The notes beneath the pieces are model-generated. The model worked only from the letters and a program-made list of their open reading frames with translations. It was not told where the DNA came from and made no database searches. A program made the translations under genes and the position numbers. DNA of 64,000 nucleotides from Streptomyces sp. NBC_00557 (GTDB taxonomy: Bacteria > Actinomycetota > Actinomycetes > Streptomycetales > Streptomycetaceae), in contig NZ_CP107796.1 in NCBI RefSeq assembly GCF_036345995.1, forward strand, positions 8,308,001 through 8,372,000. Direction: 5' to 3'. Positions 27,822 to 36,217 of the stretch are shown here, piece by piece (the first letter of the stretch is position 1; the number at the start of each line of letters is the position of its first letter).

Positions 27822-27932
27822 CGCCAGTGGGCCGCGTGTGGCGAAGTAGCCGTTGCCCAGTGTGCAGAGGGACTCACGCAGTTGCTCGGTGGTGGGGTCG
27901 TAACCCGTCCACTCCCGTGTCCGCTCCGACAT
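27822..27932 (-). pseudogene. N-terminal stub of a GH65 (trehalose/kojibiose phosphorylase-type) gene
   Basis: The first 37 codons after an ATG with GGAGAGGGAAAGG upstream read WTGYDPTTEQLRESLCTLGN and GYFATRG, the conserved N-terminal start of glycoside hydrolase family 65. The remaining about 700 residues are missing; the frame then runs antisense into the permease gene. The gene was evidently truncated at its 3' side. Confidence 0.6.
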
Positions 27933-27988
27933 CCGCCACCTTTCCCTCTCCTTCGCAGGCTGTGGAGGCCGAGTGTCTGCGGCGGGTC

Positions 27989-28864
27989 TCAGACCGGCTG
28001 GGGGACGACGGCGACCGGGCAGTCCGAGTGGTGCAGCAGGGTGTGACCGACCCGGCCGAGTTGCAGACCGAAGTGGCCGTGCCGACGCTGAGCGCCGACG
28101 ACGATCAGGTCGGCTTCGCCCGATTCCTGCAGGAGGATCCGGTGGGCGGCGCCCTCGACCGCCTTGCGACGGACATCTGCCTCGGGATGCTCCCGTACCA
28201 CCTCGCGCAGGGCGTCTTCGAGGCTGGTCGCGGCCCGCTCCTCGCGCAGCCTGGCGGCGTCGTCGGCGATCAGCATGTGGTCCACGGGTTCTTGTGACGG
28301 ATTGCGCCAGGCCCTTACGGCTGTCAGGGCGCAGCCGCGCACCTCGGCTTCCCGGACGGCGAACCGTACGGCCCCCGTACCACCGGACGCGTCACCGACC
28401 CCCACCACCACGCGGCCGTAGGCTCCCCGGCGGTTGTCTTCCGCGCCCCGGATGACGACGACCGGGCAGACGGCGCGGGCCGCGACCGCGAGGCTGACGG
28501 ACCCGAGCAGCATCCCGGCGATCTCGCCGCGCCCACGAGATCCCGTGACCAGGGCGAAGGCCTCGGGCGCCGTCCGTAGCAGCGCTGACACGGCGTCCTC
28601 GGGCAATGCCTCGCCGGACACCTTGACCCCGGGATTGCGTCGCTGGGCCCGTTCCACGCAGGACGCTACGATGTGCTCGGCCATGACCTCCTCGGCCGGA
28701 CGGTCTGTGCTGAAGGACGGTTGGACTCCCTCGTAGCGCTCCCAGAGGGAGGCATGGACGAGATGGAGCGGCAGACCGTGCCGTGCCGCCTCGTCGACGG
28801 CCCAGTCGACCGCTGCCAGACTGGAGTCCGATCCGTCGACGCCCACGACCAGTGGGAGTCCCAT
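27989..28864 (-). CDS. Two-domain universal stress protein
   Basis: The protein has 291 residues and two UspA domains. Domain 1 begins LPLVVGVDGSDSSLAAVDWA and keeps the ATP-binding pattern G-2x-G-9x-G-S in TGSRGRGEIAGMLLGSVSLA. Domain 2 (about 150-291) ends VVGAQRRHGHFGLQLGRVGH with the glycines lost, so only one domain is likely to bind ATP. M. tuberculosis relatives (Rv2005c, Rv2623 type) act in growth control under hypoxia. It is the first gene of the stress island. A GTG three codons upstream is an alternative start. Confidence 0.87.
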   Translation of the reverse strand: MGLPLVVGVDGSDSSLAAVDWAVDEAARHGLPLHLVHASLWERYEGVQPSFSTDRPAEEVMAEHIVASCVERAQRRNPGVKVSGEALPEDAVSALLRTAPEAFALVTGSRGRGEIAGMLLGSVSLAVAARAVCPVVVIRGAEDNRRGAYGRVVVGVGDASGGTGAVRFAVREAEVRGCALTAVRAWRNPSQEPVDHMLIADDAARLREERAATSLEDALREVVREHPEADVRRKAVEGAAHRILLQESGEADLIVVGAQRRHGHFGLQLGRVGHTLLHHSDCPVAVVPQPV

Positions 28865-29057
28865 AGACGTCACCGCCCTCTCGCCCGGTGCCGAGATCCT
28901 CCTGTGACTACCGTCGCACTGCCTGCCCGGTGCCGCGACACGCCGCCGGGCCCGGGGCCAGGGTGGTTCTCCGGCCGGTTTGCGACCTGCCAGGTCATGG
29001 TGATGCTTGAGGCATCGGCCGAGCCGGTTCCCCCGGCCGCCCCTCGAGGACGGAGAC

Positions 29058-29738
29058 ATGCCCGTCACTGTTCCGCACATCGTGAGCGATGTGATGACCA
29101 CGCCCGCGGTCGCCGTCGGGCGGGACACGCGGTTCAAGGAGATCGTGCGGGTCATGGACGAGCGCCACGTGAGTGCCCTGCCGGTCGTGAGCGGCGAAGG
29201 GCGGGTCGTCGGCGTGGTGTCCGAGGCCGACCTGCTGGCGAAGGAGGAGTTCCGGGATCGCCGGCCCACCCGCTCCGAGCGCACGCGGCTGCGGTCCGAT
29301 CTGGCCAAGGCGGAAGGTGCGACCGCTGAGGAGGTGATGAGCGCGCCCGCTGTCACGGTCCGCCCGGACGACACCCTGGCCCGGGCCGCACGCCTCATGG
29401 CCGTCCACCACGTCAAACGGCTCCCCGTCGTCGATGCCGAGGACGGACTGCGCGGCATCGTCAGCCGTGGCGACCTGCTGAGGGTCTTCCTGCGGTCGGA
29501 CGAGGACATCGAGCAGGAGGTCCGCCGCACGGTGGTGTCCTACCTGTTCCCCACGCACGCCCACGCCATCCACGTGTCCGTGCGGGACGGTGTCGTCGAG
29601 CTCCGCGGGCCCGTCCACGACACCTCGCTCATCTGGGTCGCCGAGCGTCTCGTGAGCGGGTTGGAGGGCGTCGTGGGCGTCGAATCCCGACTCGACCGCG
29701 AGGGTTCAGGACCGGACAGCCCTGCGTACGAGCCATGA
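29058..29738 (+). CDS. CBS-CBS-BON domain protein
   Basis: The 226-residue protein has two CBS repeats: VSDVMTTPAVAVGRDTRFKE to GRVVGVVSEADLLAKEE (about 8-65) and VMSAPAVTVRPDDTLARAAR to GIVSRGDLLRVFLRSD (about 95-155). A BON domain (HVSVRDGVVELRGPVHDTSL, about 172-215) follows. CBS pairs sense adenosine nucleotides or redox ligands; BON often binds membranes or phospholipid. It is divergent from the universal stress protein at 28864. A CGGAGA ribosome binding site precedes the ATG. Confidence 0.88.
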   Translation: MPVTVPHIVSDVMTTPAVAVGRDTRFKEIVRVMDERHVSALPVVSGEGRVVGVVSEADLLAKEEFRDRRPTRSERTRLRSDLAKAEGATAEEVMSAPAVTVRPDDTLARAARLMAVHHVKRLPVVDAEDGLRGIVSRGDLLRVFLRSDEDIEQEVRRTVVSYLFPTHAHAIHVSVRDGVVELRGPVHDTSLIWVAERLVSGLEGVVGVESRLDREGSGPDSPAYEP

Positions 29739-29742
29739 CCGT

Positions 29743-30552
29743 CTACTGATCGGCAGGGGTGATCCGGCGGCCGGTGAGGTTGGTGGGTTCGATCGAGACC
29801 CACATCTCGCGCGCGCCACCCGCCCACGGCGTGGTGTGCGCGCGTTGGGCGAGCCCGCGTACCGCCTCGGGGTCCGTCACCACACGTGCCGGTCCGACGG
29901 CGAGCACGCTCCAGCCCTGGCTCAGGGCGTCGTCCACGTGGTCGACCTCGAAGGCGACCTCCGTCTCCGCTGCCGCCGCCGTCACGGAGTCGGGCGCGGT
30001 CCGGAAGACGATGGCGTCATCGACGACCTCATAGTTGACCGGGACGACCGCCGGACGGCCGTCGGACGTCGCCACCGCGATTCGCCCCACCCCGTGCGTG
30101 GAGAGCAGGGTGCGGCACTCCTGGGGGCTGAGGTCCCACAGACGAGGGTGCAGCAGTGCGTGTCCCTGCTGACCGGGCAGGAGATCGATGCCTCCCCCAC
30201 GCAGCGCGGCGACCGAGGTACCCAGCGCGTCGGCCAGCCTGATGAGCATCGCCAAGGTCGGATCGGCGGGCTGTTCCTCCAGATAGGCCAGATAGCAGGG
30301 CGACATTCGCGCGCGGCCGGCCGTCTCCTCTCGGCTGAGCCCACGCCTTCGGCGTTCGACGGCCACCCGCCGGCCGATGTCACCGGGATTGCCCGCCCCG
30401 GCCGGCCTGGTCACCGCGGACGCGGCCGCTGCCTCGCCGGCTGCCGGCGGCGCCTCGCTCACCCCCGGGGGCTGCTTGTGCTCGAGATGGCGGATGTGGG
30501 CGTCCGGCCCCGGAAACACGAGCGTCACGTCGTCCGTGTCCGACCAGCGCAC
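29743..30552 (-). CDS. XRE helix-turn-helix plus PPOX-fold (flavin-nucleotide-binding) protein
   Basis: The frame has 269 codons. After a DUF1918 tail (SDTDDVTLVFPGPDAHIRH) comes an XRE domain (RRVAVERRRRGLSREETAG, YLAYLEEQPADPTLAMLIRL, about 60-118). A pyridoxamine-phosphate-oxidase-fold domain (about 140-265) follows: LLSTHGVGRIAVATSDGRPA, VVPVNYEVVDDAIVFRT, VDHVDDALSQGWSVLAVG. Such proteins bind FMN or F420 and occur in DosR-type regulons. The frame continues upstream through TAG 30558-30556 into the DUF1918 start at 30666. The true start is unclear: GTG 30552 follows the stop with no ribosome binding site. Confidence 0.7.
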   Translation of the reverse strand: MRWSDTDDVTLVFPGPDAHIRHLEHKQPPGVSEAPPAAGEAAAASAVTRPAGAGNPGDIGRRVAVERRRRGLSREETAGRARMSPCYLAYLEEQPADPTLAMLIRLADALGTSVAALRGGGIDLLPGQQGHALLHPRLWDLSPQECRTLLSTHGVGRIAVATSDGRPAVVPVNYEVVDDAIVFRTAPDSVTAAAAETEVAFEVDHVDDALSQGWSVLAVGPARVVTDPEAVRGLAQRAHTTPWAGGAREMWVSIEPTNLTGRRITPADQ

Positions 30553-30555
30553 GTC

Positions 30556-30666
30556 CTAGGGGGGTGTTCCGTCGTCGTGGTGCAGTCCGACGATCTCACC
30601 GTCGCGCCTGGCTGCGCCGGTCGCCGGACTCTCGATGACGAGTTGGTCGCCGAGGTGAGCTCGCAT
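30556..30666 (-). pseudogene. DUF1918 domain cut by an in-frame TAG, upstream part of the XRE-PPOX gene
   Basis: From ATG 30666 (ribosome binding site GAGGAGAG) the sequence reads RAHLGDQLVIESPATGAARR, then DGEIVGLHHDDGTPP. At the next codon TAG stands where the family has Tyr (PPYDVRW). The same frame continues perfectly with DVRWSDTDD into the XRE-PPOX protein. So one base change (TAC to TAG) interrupts a DUF1918-XRE-PPOX fusion. Rv0569-type DUF1918 proteins are DosR-regulon members. It may be a real nonsense mutation or a sequencing error. Confidence 0.7.
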
Positions 30667-30782
30667 GATCGCCGCCCTCTCCTCAGAATGGTGCTGTATC
30701 CAACCTGCCACGCGGGCCGCACCGTCGCACGGGGCGGCGGCCTCGTATCCGCGCGGCGGGTGTCCCGCACCCGGGAGGCACC

Positions 30783-31460
30783 ATGCATCACCGAACAGTC
30801 GAGGAGCTCATGTCCCGGGACGTCGTCCGGGCACGGCCCGACACGCCGTTCAAGGAGCTCGTCAGGCTGCTGGAGGAGAACGGGGTCACCGCCGTACCCG
30901 TGGTGGACGAGCTCGGCCGCCCGATGGGCGTGGTGTCCGAGGCCGACCTGCTGCGCAAGAGCGCCGACCAGGCCGACCCGACCGGCAGGACCCCCATTCC
31001 GCATCTGGAGGCCTGGGAACGCGCCAAGGCCGAGGGATCCCGGGCCGAGGAACTGATGTCCGCTCCCGCGGTGTGCGCACGGCCCGAGTGGACCGTGGTC
31101 GAGGCCGCCCGCCTCATGGAGACCCAGAATGTCAAACGCCTGCCCGTGGTCGACGAGGCCGACCGGCTGCTGGGCATCGTCAGTCGTGCTGATCTGCTGC
31201 GGGTCTTCCTGCGCCGTGACGACGCCATCCGCGAGGAGATCACCGGAGACGTTCTGCAGCGCACCTTGGGGCTCGATCCGAGGGACGTGACCGCGGAGGT
31301 CCGCGATGGGCGGGTCACCCTCGCAGGCACCGTGGAGCACAAGAGTCTGATCCCCGTCATCGAACAGTTGTGCCGTGGCATCGACGGCGTGGTCTCGGTC
31401 ACCGCGCAGATCGCCTTCCGGACGGATGACGCCCGGGACACACCTCCTGGGACCGTGTGA
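30783..31460 (+). CDS. CBS-CBS-BON domain protein
   Basis: The 225-residue protein matches the one at 29058 in layout: CBS 1 (VEELMSRDVVRARPDTPFKE to MGVVSEADLLRKS), CBS 2 (ELMSAPAVCARPEWTVVEAA to LGIVSRADLLRVFLRRD) and BON (DVTAEVRDGRVTLAGTVEHK, about 165-210). The ATG follows GGGAGG. It is divergent from the DUF1918-XRE-PPOX gene with a 116-bp gap. It converges on the DUF1876 gene, 12 bp stop to stop. Confidence 0.87.
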   Translation: MHHRTVEELMSRDVVRARPDTPFKELVRLLEENGVTAVPVVDELGRPMGVVSEADLLRKSADQADPTGRTPIPHLEAWERAKAEGSRAEELMSAPAVCARPEWTVVEAARLMETQNVKRLPVVDEADRLLGIVSRADLLRVFLRRDDAIREEITGDVLQRTLGLDPRDVTAEVRDGRVTLAGTVEHKSLIPVIEQLCRGIDGVVSVTAQIAFRTDDARDTPPGTV

Positions 31461-31472
31461 AGCGGCTGGGCA

Positions 31473-31742
31473 TCAGGAGGGTTGTCCGGCTGTCTGGCGG
31501 GCGTTGGCCTGGACGTCGCGTTCGGCGGTCTCCAGCAGCTGATGGGCCAGATCGACCAGCGCCCTGCCTGCCGCCAGCTCGTCGCCGATCTCCGGCACGT
31601 TCGTGTCCGCCGGGTGGCAGTGCGCGATGCCGTGGCCGGTGAGTGCCGTGGTGCCGGTGTCCAGCACCAAGTGGGCCTTCGTCGTCCCATCGTCGTCCTC
31701 GAAGAGGTCGAGACGTACCTTCCACTGTCCTGTGTGCGACAT
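31473..31742 (-). CDS. DUF1876 (Rv1738-like) dsRBD-fold small protein
   Basis: The 89-residue protein has the family pattern WKVRLDLFEDDDGTTKAHLV and ALTGHGIAHCHPADTNVPEI, then GDELAAGRALVDLAHQLLE. M. tuberculosis Rv1738, a strongly DosR-induced protein, is in this family and resembles ribosome-hibernation factors in fold. By that analogy it may act on ribosomes in non-growing cells. The ATG follows AAGGAGAG. An island-type palindromic box lies 57 bp upstream of the start. Confidence 0.8.
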   Translation of the reverse strand: MSHTGQWKVRLDLFEDDDGTTKAHLVLDTGTTALTGHGIAHCHPADTNVPEIGDELAAGRALVDLAHQLLETAERDVQANARQTAGQPS

Positions 31743-31798
31743 CGTTCTCTCCTTGCCTGGCACGTCTCCACGATCCGACGACGGCCGTCCTGGATCAC

Positions 31799-31814
31799 GG
31801 GGCCGAAGGTCCCG
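31799..31814. promoter_or_regulatory. DosR-like palindromic box upstream of the DUF1876 gene
   Basis: GGGGCC-GAAG-GTCCCG has six-base half-sites and a four-base spacer. It is 57 bp before the DUF1876 start. The identical core GGGGCCGAAGGTCCC occurs at 47366. Role inferred from recurrence. Confidence 0.6.
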
Positions 31815-31855
31815 GGATACCGGCGACCGGCCCTGAAAGCCGGTCCCTGCGGCGG

Positions 31856-32418
31856 TCACATCTGGGGTACGACGGCCACAGGACACGGCGCGTGATGCAG
31901 CAGAGCATGGTTGACCAGGCCGAGTTGCAGCCCCGGATGCCCACGTCGCCGCCGAGCACCCACGACCAGCAGATCCGCTGTCGACGCGGCCTCCAGCAGC
32001 GCCTGGCACGCCGGTTTCTCGATCAAGCACCGGCTCACCGCGGCGTCGCGGTACCTTTCCGTGGGCCGGCGCAGAGCGTCGTCGAGCACCTGCCGGGGGA
32101 CGCCGGTGGGCCTCAAACTGCCATGAGGGTGCCTGCGGTGTCGTACAGGCACGGACGGTGCCCTCCAGGCGTGCACGGCCTCGAGCCGGCAGAAGCCGCG
32201 TCCTCCTGCGACACCTCGCTGGACAACCGCACCGCCGGAGCACCCTCCCTGGCGCGCGCCGAGGCAGCCCTGATCACGGCGGACGCCTCCTGTTCACCGA
32301 CCGCCGCGTGCAGCAAGTGGAGCGGGATCCCGTGCCGGGACGCCTCGTCGGCGGCCCAGTCGACGGCCGCGAGGCTCGCCTCGGATCCGTCGACGCCCAC
32401 CGCAAGGGGAATCGTCAC
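31856..32418 (-). pseudogene. Broken universal stress protein
   Basis: The GTG start and first 75 residues are typical: IPLAVGVDGSEASLAAVDWA, then HGIPLHLLHAAVGEQEASAV. After about SQEDAAS the frame is lost. A second frame resumes with the end of domain 2: LLEAASTADLLVVGARRRRG and PGLQLGLVNHALLHHAPCPV. About 100 residues, including domain 1's ATP loop, are missing and there is a frameshift near 32170. It is an internally deleted, non-functional copy. Confidence 0.72.
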
Positions 32419-32615
32419 CGTCGCCTGCCCCTCTCCTGCCGCATGCCCTGGTTTCAGGCCCGCCCCGGGGCCCACATGCGTCGCGGCGAGCGCCGGGAGA
32501 TCCTCGAAGGGAGGAGAACGCATCTCTTCCGGTATGCAGGCGATGCCCGACCGGTCCACACGACCGGACTCGTTCGCCGTCCCCTCCAGCTTCTTACGAG
32601 ACGGAGACAGCCGTC

Positions 32616-33485
32616 ATGCAACCAGTCGTCACCGTGGGCCTCGACGGCTCGCCCGAGAGCCTGGCCGCAGCCCGCTGGGCCGCCGAAGAGGCCGGGAGGC
32701 GAAAACTCACTCTCCGGCTGCTGCACGCGTTGCCGACGCTTGCCCCGGAGCCGGCTCGTCTCCCCGCGGAAGTCGATCAGAACTACTGGGCGAAGCGTCT
32801 CGTCGACACAGCGCAGGCGGAACTCCGGGCCCGCCACCCGGGCCTGGCCATCGACACGAGCCTGGTTGCCGACGACGCCGAACACGCTCTGCTCCAGGCG
32901 GCTTCCGAGTCGGAGATGGTCGTGGTGGGCTCCCGAGGACTCGAGTCCGTCGAGAGCTACTTCCTCGGGGACGTCAGCATGCCCGTCGTGGCACGGGCGG
33001 AGCGGCCCGTGGTGCTGGTGCGCGCTGAACCCCGGAACGCGAGGAGAGCAGCCGCGGCGGAGAGAAGCGTCGTTGTGACTCTGAAACTGCGCGGATCGCC
33101 GGACGACCTACTCGATTTCGCCTTTCGTACCGCTGCGGTCAGGAAGCTTCCCGTCCTCGCCGTCCACGGCCGCAGCGTGCCGCTTCGCGCACGTACTCCC
33201 TGGGGAGTGGACCACGGCTTCAGCGAGGAGACGACCCGGGGCGCGCAGGAGCAGGTGAGCAAAGCGCTGCTGCCGTGGCGGGAGAAGTACCCGCGGGTGG
33301 ACGTGGCCGACAGCATCCGTCTCGAAAGCCCCGCCAAGGCCGTCGTACAAGCTGCCGAGGGCGCCTCGCTGCTGGTGGTGGGCCGACGCCGGCATCGTGC
33401 CGGTCCGGCGCACTACCTCGGTCCGGTGGCGCAGGCAGCCGTCCATCATGGACGCTGTCCGGTCGCGGTGGTTGCCCATGACTGA
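32616..33485 (+). CDS. Two-domain universal stress protein
   Basis: The 289-residue protein has two UspA domains. Domain 1 (VVTVGLDGSPESLAAARWAA) carries VVGSRGLESVESYFLGDVSM, where the ATP motif is nearly intact (G-2x-G-9x-G, but D instead of S/T). Domain 2 (about 148-289) ends VVGRRRHRAGPAHYLGPVAQ with a degenerate loop. It is the first gene of a likely operon: the kinase start overlaps its stop by 8 bases, and an alcohol dehydrogenase gene follows. Confidence 0.87.
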   Translation: MQPVVTVGLDGSPESLAAARWAAEEAGRRKLTLRLLHALPTLAPEPARLPAEVDQNYWAKRLVDTAQAELRARHPGLAIDTSLVADDAEHALLQAASESEMVVVGSRGLESVESYFLGDVSMPVVARAERPVVLVRAEPRNARRAAAAERSVVVTLKLRGSPDDLLDFAFRTAAVRKLPVLAVHGRSVPLRARTPWGVDHGFSEETTRGAQEQVSKALLPWREKYPRVDVADSIRLESPAKAVVQAAEGASLLVVGRRRHRAGPAHYLGPVAQAAVHHGRCPVAVVAHD

Positions 33486-35046
33486 GCCAGGTGTCCGCGA
33501 GCCGCGTGCCGACGCGTCCGCTCTGCGGTCGAGTGTCCCGCACGACGGGGAGCCGCTGCCGCGCGCTGCGGTGTGCGAGACTCACACCGCGACGCTGTTC
33601 TTCGTCGGCGACCGAGCCTACAAGCTCAAGAAGCCGGTCGATCTGGGGTTCCTGGACTACACCACGGTCGCGGCCCGCCGAGCGGCCTGCGAGCGCGAAG
33701 TGGCCCTCAACCGCCGATTCGCCCCCGATGTCTACGTGGGGATCGGTGAGTTCCGCAGTCCCGATGGCGAGTCGCCTGAACCACTCGTGGTGATGCGTCG
33801 CATGCCGGAAGAGCGCCGCCTCTCCCACCTCGTCCGGGCGGGGGCTGTCGTGGACGACGTCCTTCGCACCGTCGCCCGGCAACTGGCGGCATGGCACGCA
33901 AACGCGCCCCGTGGCCGCGACGTCGCCGAGCAGGGCACGCGGGACGCGCTGTCGGCACGATGGAAGGCGAGCTTCGCGCAGGTCCGGGCGCTGGCCGCGG
34001 ACGGCGCCGTGCCCGGCTGCCTCACCGAGATCGAAGGGCTGGTGCGCCGCTATCTCGCCGGGCGCAAGCGGCTCTTCGACACCCGCATCGAGCAGGGACG
34101 GGTGGTCGACGGCCATGGCGACCTGCTCGCCGAGGATGTCTTCTGCCTCGACGACGGCCCCCGGATACTGGACTGCCTGGAGTTCGACGACCGCCTCCGC
34201 TACGTCGACGGCCTCGACGACGCCGCCTTCCTCGCCATGGACCTGGAACAGCTCGGAGCCCCGGAGGCCGCGGCCTACTTCCTCGCCCGGTACGGCGAAT
34301 ACTCAGGGGATCCCGCACCACCCTCCCTGTGGCACCACTACGTCGCCTACCGCGCCTTCGTCCGCGCCAAGGTCTCGGTGATCCAGGCCCGGCAGGGCAC
34401 GTCCGGCGCCGAAACCGCGGCGCGGCGGCTCGCCTCCATGGCACTGCGCCACCTGCGCACCTCAACCATCGGTCTCACCCTCGTCGGCGGACTGCCGGGC
34501 AGCGGGAAGTCCACCCTCTCCGCAGCCCTGGCCGACCGGCTGGGGGTCACCCTGCTCAGCAGCGACCGCATGCGCAAGGAGCTGGCGGGCATCCCGGCGG
34601 AGCAGTCCGCCGCGGCGGGCTACGGCGAAGGGCTGTACACGCCCGAGTGGACGGCCAGAACCTACGCCGCCCTGCTCGACCGCGCGGCCGTACTGCTCTC
34701 CTCCGGCGAGTCGGTGGTCCTCGACGCCACCTGGTCCGACGCCGCACAGCGCGAAGCAGCTCTGCGCGTGGCCGACCGAACCAGCGCCCACTTGGTGGCC
34801 CTCCACTGCCAGGTGCCGGGCGAACTGTCGGCGGCCCGCCTGAGCACGCGCGCCCCCGGCGTCTCCGACGCCGACCTCGACGTCGCCACCGCCATGGCCG
34901 CGAAGGAGCCGGCGTGGCCCGAGGCCGTCCCGGTCGACACCAGTGGCGCGCTGGAGTCCGCGGTCACCCAGGCGCTGGCGGCCGTACGCCCGTGGGGCAC
35001 CGGCCAGGCACCGGTCTTCCGCCGCCCCTACATGGAGCCGGACTGA
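33478..35046 (+). CDS. Bifunctional APH-like kinase / P-loop kinase (Rv2004c-like)
   Basis: The protein has 522 residues. The N-terminal part (about 25-330) is an aminoglycoside-phosphotransferase-like fold: FVGDRAYKLKKPVDLGFLDY with an ATP-site Lys, GRVVDGHGDLLAEDVF (catalytic HxD-type loop), and ILDCLEFDDRLRYVDGLDD (metal-binding Asp). The C-terminal part (about 340-510) is a P-loop kinase: LVGGLPGSGKSTLSAAL, then LLSSDRMRKELAG. M. tuberculosis Rv2004c, a DosR-regulon gene, has this arrangement. Its substrate is unknown. It overlaps the universal stress protein gene. Confidence 0.83.
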   Translation: MTEPGVREPRADASALRSSVPHDGEPLPRAAVCETHTATLFFVGDRAYKLKKPVDLGFLDYTTVAARRAACEREVALNRRFAPDVYVGIGEFRSPDGESPEPLVVMRRMPEERRLSHLVRAGAVVDDVLRTVARQLAAWHANAPRGRDVAEQGTRDALSARWKASFAQVRALAADGAVPGCLTEIEGLVRRYLAGRKRLFDTRIEQGRVVDGHGDLLAEDVFCLDDGPRILDCLEFDDRLRYVDGLDDAAFLAMDLEQLGAPEAAAYFLARYGEYSGDPAPPSLWHHYVAYRAFVRAKVSVIQARQGTSGAETAARRLASMALRHLRTSTIGLTLVGGLPGSGKSTLSAALADRLGVTLLSSDRMRKELAGIPAEQSAAAGYGEGLYTPEWTARTYAALLDRAAVLLSSGESVVLDATWSDAAQREAALRVADRTSAHLVALHCQVPGELSAARLSTRAPGVSDADLDVATAMAAKEPAWPEAVPVDTSGALESAVTQALAAVRPWGTGQAPVFRRPYMEPD

Positions 35047-35114
35047 GGTGTCGCGCGTGGCCGTGTTGCCCGGGTGCGGTGCGGGGGTGACCGTGGAGGT
35101 GGGGGAGCGAGGGA

Positions 35115-36152
35115 GTGAAAGCGGTGCGAGCGCTCGTCTACCACGGCCCGGCACACACCTCCTGGGACACTGTTCCCGATCCGGTGACCGAGGAGGCGAC
35201 CGACGCGATCGTCCGGGTCGACGCGACGACCGTCTGCGGCACTGATCTGCATATACGGCGAGGCGACTTCCCCGAGGTGAAGCCGGGGACGGTCCTCGGC
35301 CACGAGGCCGTCGGCGAGGTCGTCGACGTCGGTGAGCAGGTCCATCACCTGCGCCCCGGCGATCAGGTGATCGTGTCGTCCGTCTCGGCCTGCGGTGACT
35401 GCGCCGAGTGCCGCGACGGCAGGTACGGACAGTGCCGTGGGGGTGGCGGATGGATCCTGGGGAGTCTGGTCAACGGCACCCAGGCCGAACTGGTGCGCGT
35501 GCCGTTCGCCGATCACTCCACCACCCGACGGCCCCCCGACCTCCCGCTCGCCGACGCCGTCCTGCTCGCCGAACTCCTTCCCACCGCCTACGAGGTCGGG
35601 ATCCGCAACGGACACGTCGGCCCTGGGGACACCGTCGTCGTGGTGGGTGCCGGCCCCGTCGGTCTCGCCACGGTGGTCATTGCCCGGCTCTACTCGCCCC
35701 GCAGGATCATCGTCGTCGACCTGGCCGGCGCTCGGCTGGAGAAAGCCAAGCGCGTAGGAGCGGATGCCGCCGAATCGCCAGGAACCATGATCGCCGACCT
35801 GTCCGAGGGGCCGGGTGCCGACGTGGTCATCGAGGCGTCCGGCGACCCGGACGGTTTCGTGCTCTGCACGCGTGCCGTCCGCACGGGAGGACATATCGCC
35901 AGCATCGGCACGCACGGCAAACCGGTGTCACTCCATCTGGAGTCCCTCTGGCGCAAGAACGTGACGATCAGTACGGGCCAGGTCGACACGTCCTCCACGC
36001 CGTGGCTGCTGGAGCTGTTGCGGTTCGGTCATCTGCCCGTCTCCCCGTTGGTCACCCACACGTTCGGCCTCGACCGGATGGAAGACGCCTATGAGGCGTT
36101 CGCGCGCGGCACCAGCACAGGCGCCCTCAAAGTCGTGCTGCAACGGGAGTGA
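35115..36152 (+). CDS. Zinc-dependent alcohol dehydrogenase (MDR family)
   Basis: The 345-residue enzyme starts at GTG after GGGGGAGCGAGGGA. Catalytic zinc ligands are visible in TTVCGTDLHI and GHEAVGEV. The structural zinc lobe is complete: CGDCAECRDGRYGQC. The Rossmann part has VVVVGAGPVGLATVVIARLY and IIVVDLAGARLEKAKRVGA, where Asp favours NAD. It interconverts an alcohol and an aldehyde or ketone. Third gene after the universal stress protein and the kinase, with a 68-bp gap. It fits redox balancing by fermentation-like reactions during oxygen limitation. Confidence 0.86.
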   Translation: MKAVRALVYHGPAHTSWDTVPDPVTEEATDAIVRVDATTVCGTDLHIRRGDFPEVKPGTVLGHEAVGEVVDVGEQVHHLRPGDQVIVSSVSACGDCAECRDGRYGQCRGGGGWILGSLVNGTQAELVRVPFADHSTTRRPPDLPLADAVLLAELLPTAYEVGIRNGHVGPGDTVVVVGAGPVGLATVVIARLYSPRRIIVVDLAGARLEKAKRVGADAAESPGTMIADLSEGPGADVVIEASGDPDGFVLCTRAVRTGGHIASIGTHGKPVSLHLESLWRKNVTISTGQVDTSSTPWLLELLRFGHLPVSPLVTHTFGLDRMEDAYEAFARGTSTGALKVVLQRE

Positions 36153-36217
36153 CCGCGCGGAAGGAATGTGTGCCGTGAGCGTGCCGGTCAGCTGCGGCCC
36201 CGCGTGTCACAAGCGGG

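Noticed and set aside
28941..29043. A further DosR-like box between the USP at 28864 and the CBS gene at 29058
   Set aside because: GC-rich strings such as GGCCGAGCCGGTTCC have the wrong spacing, so I did not count it.
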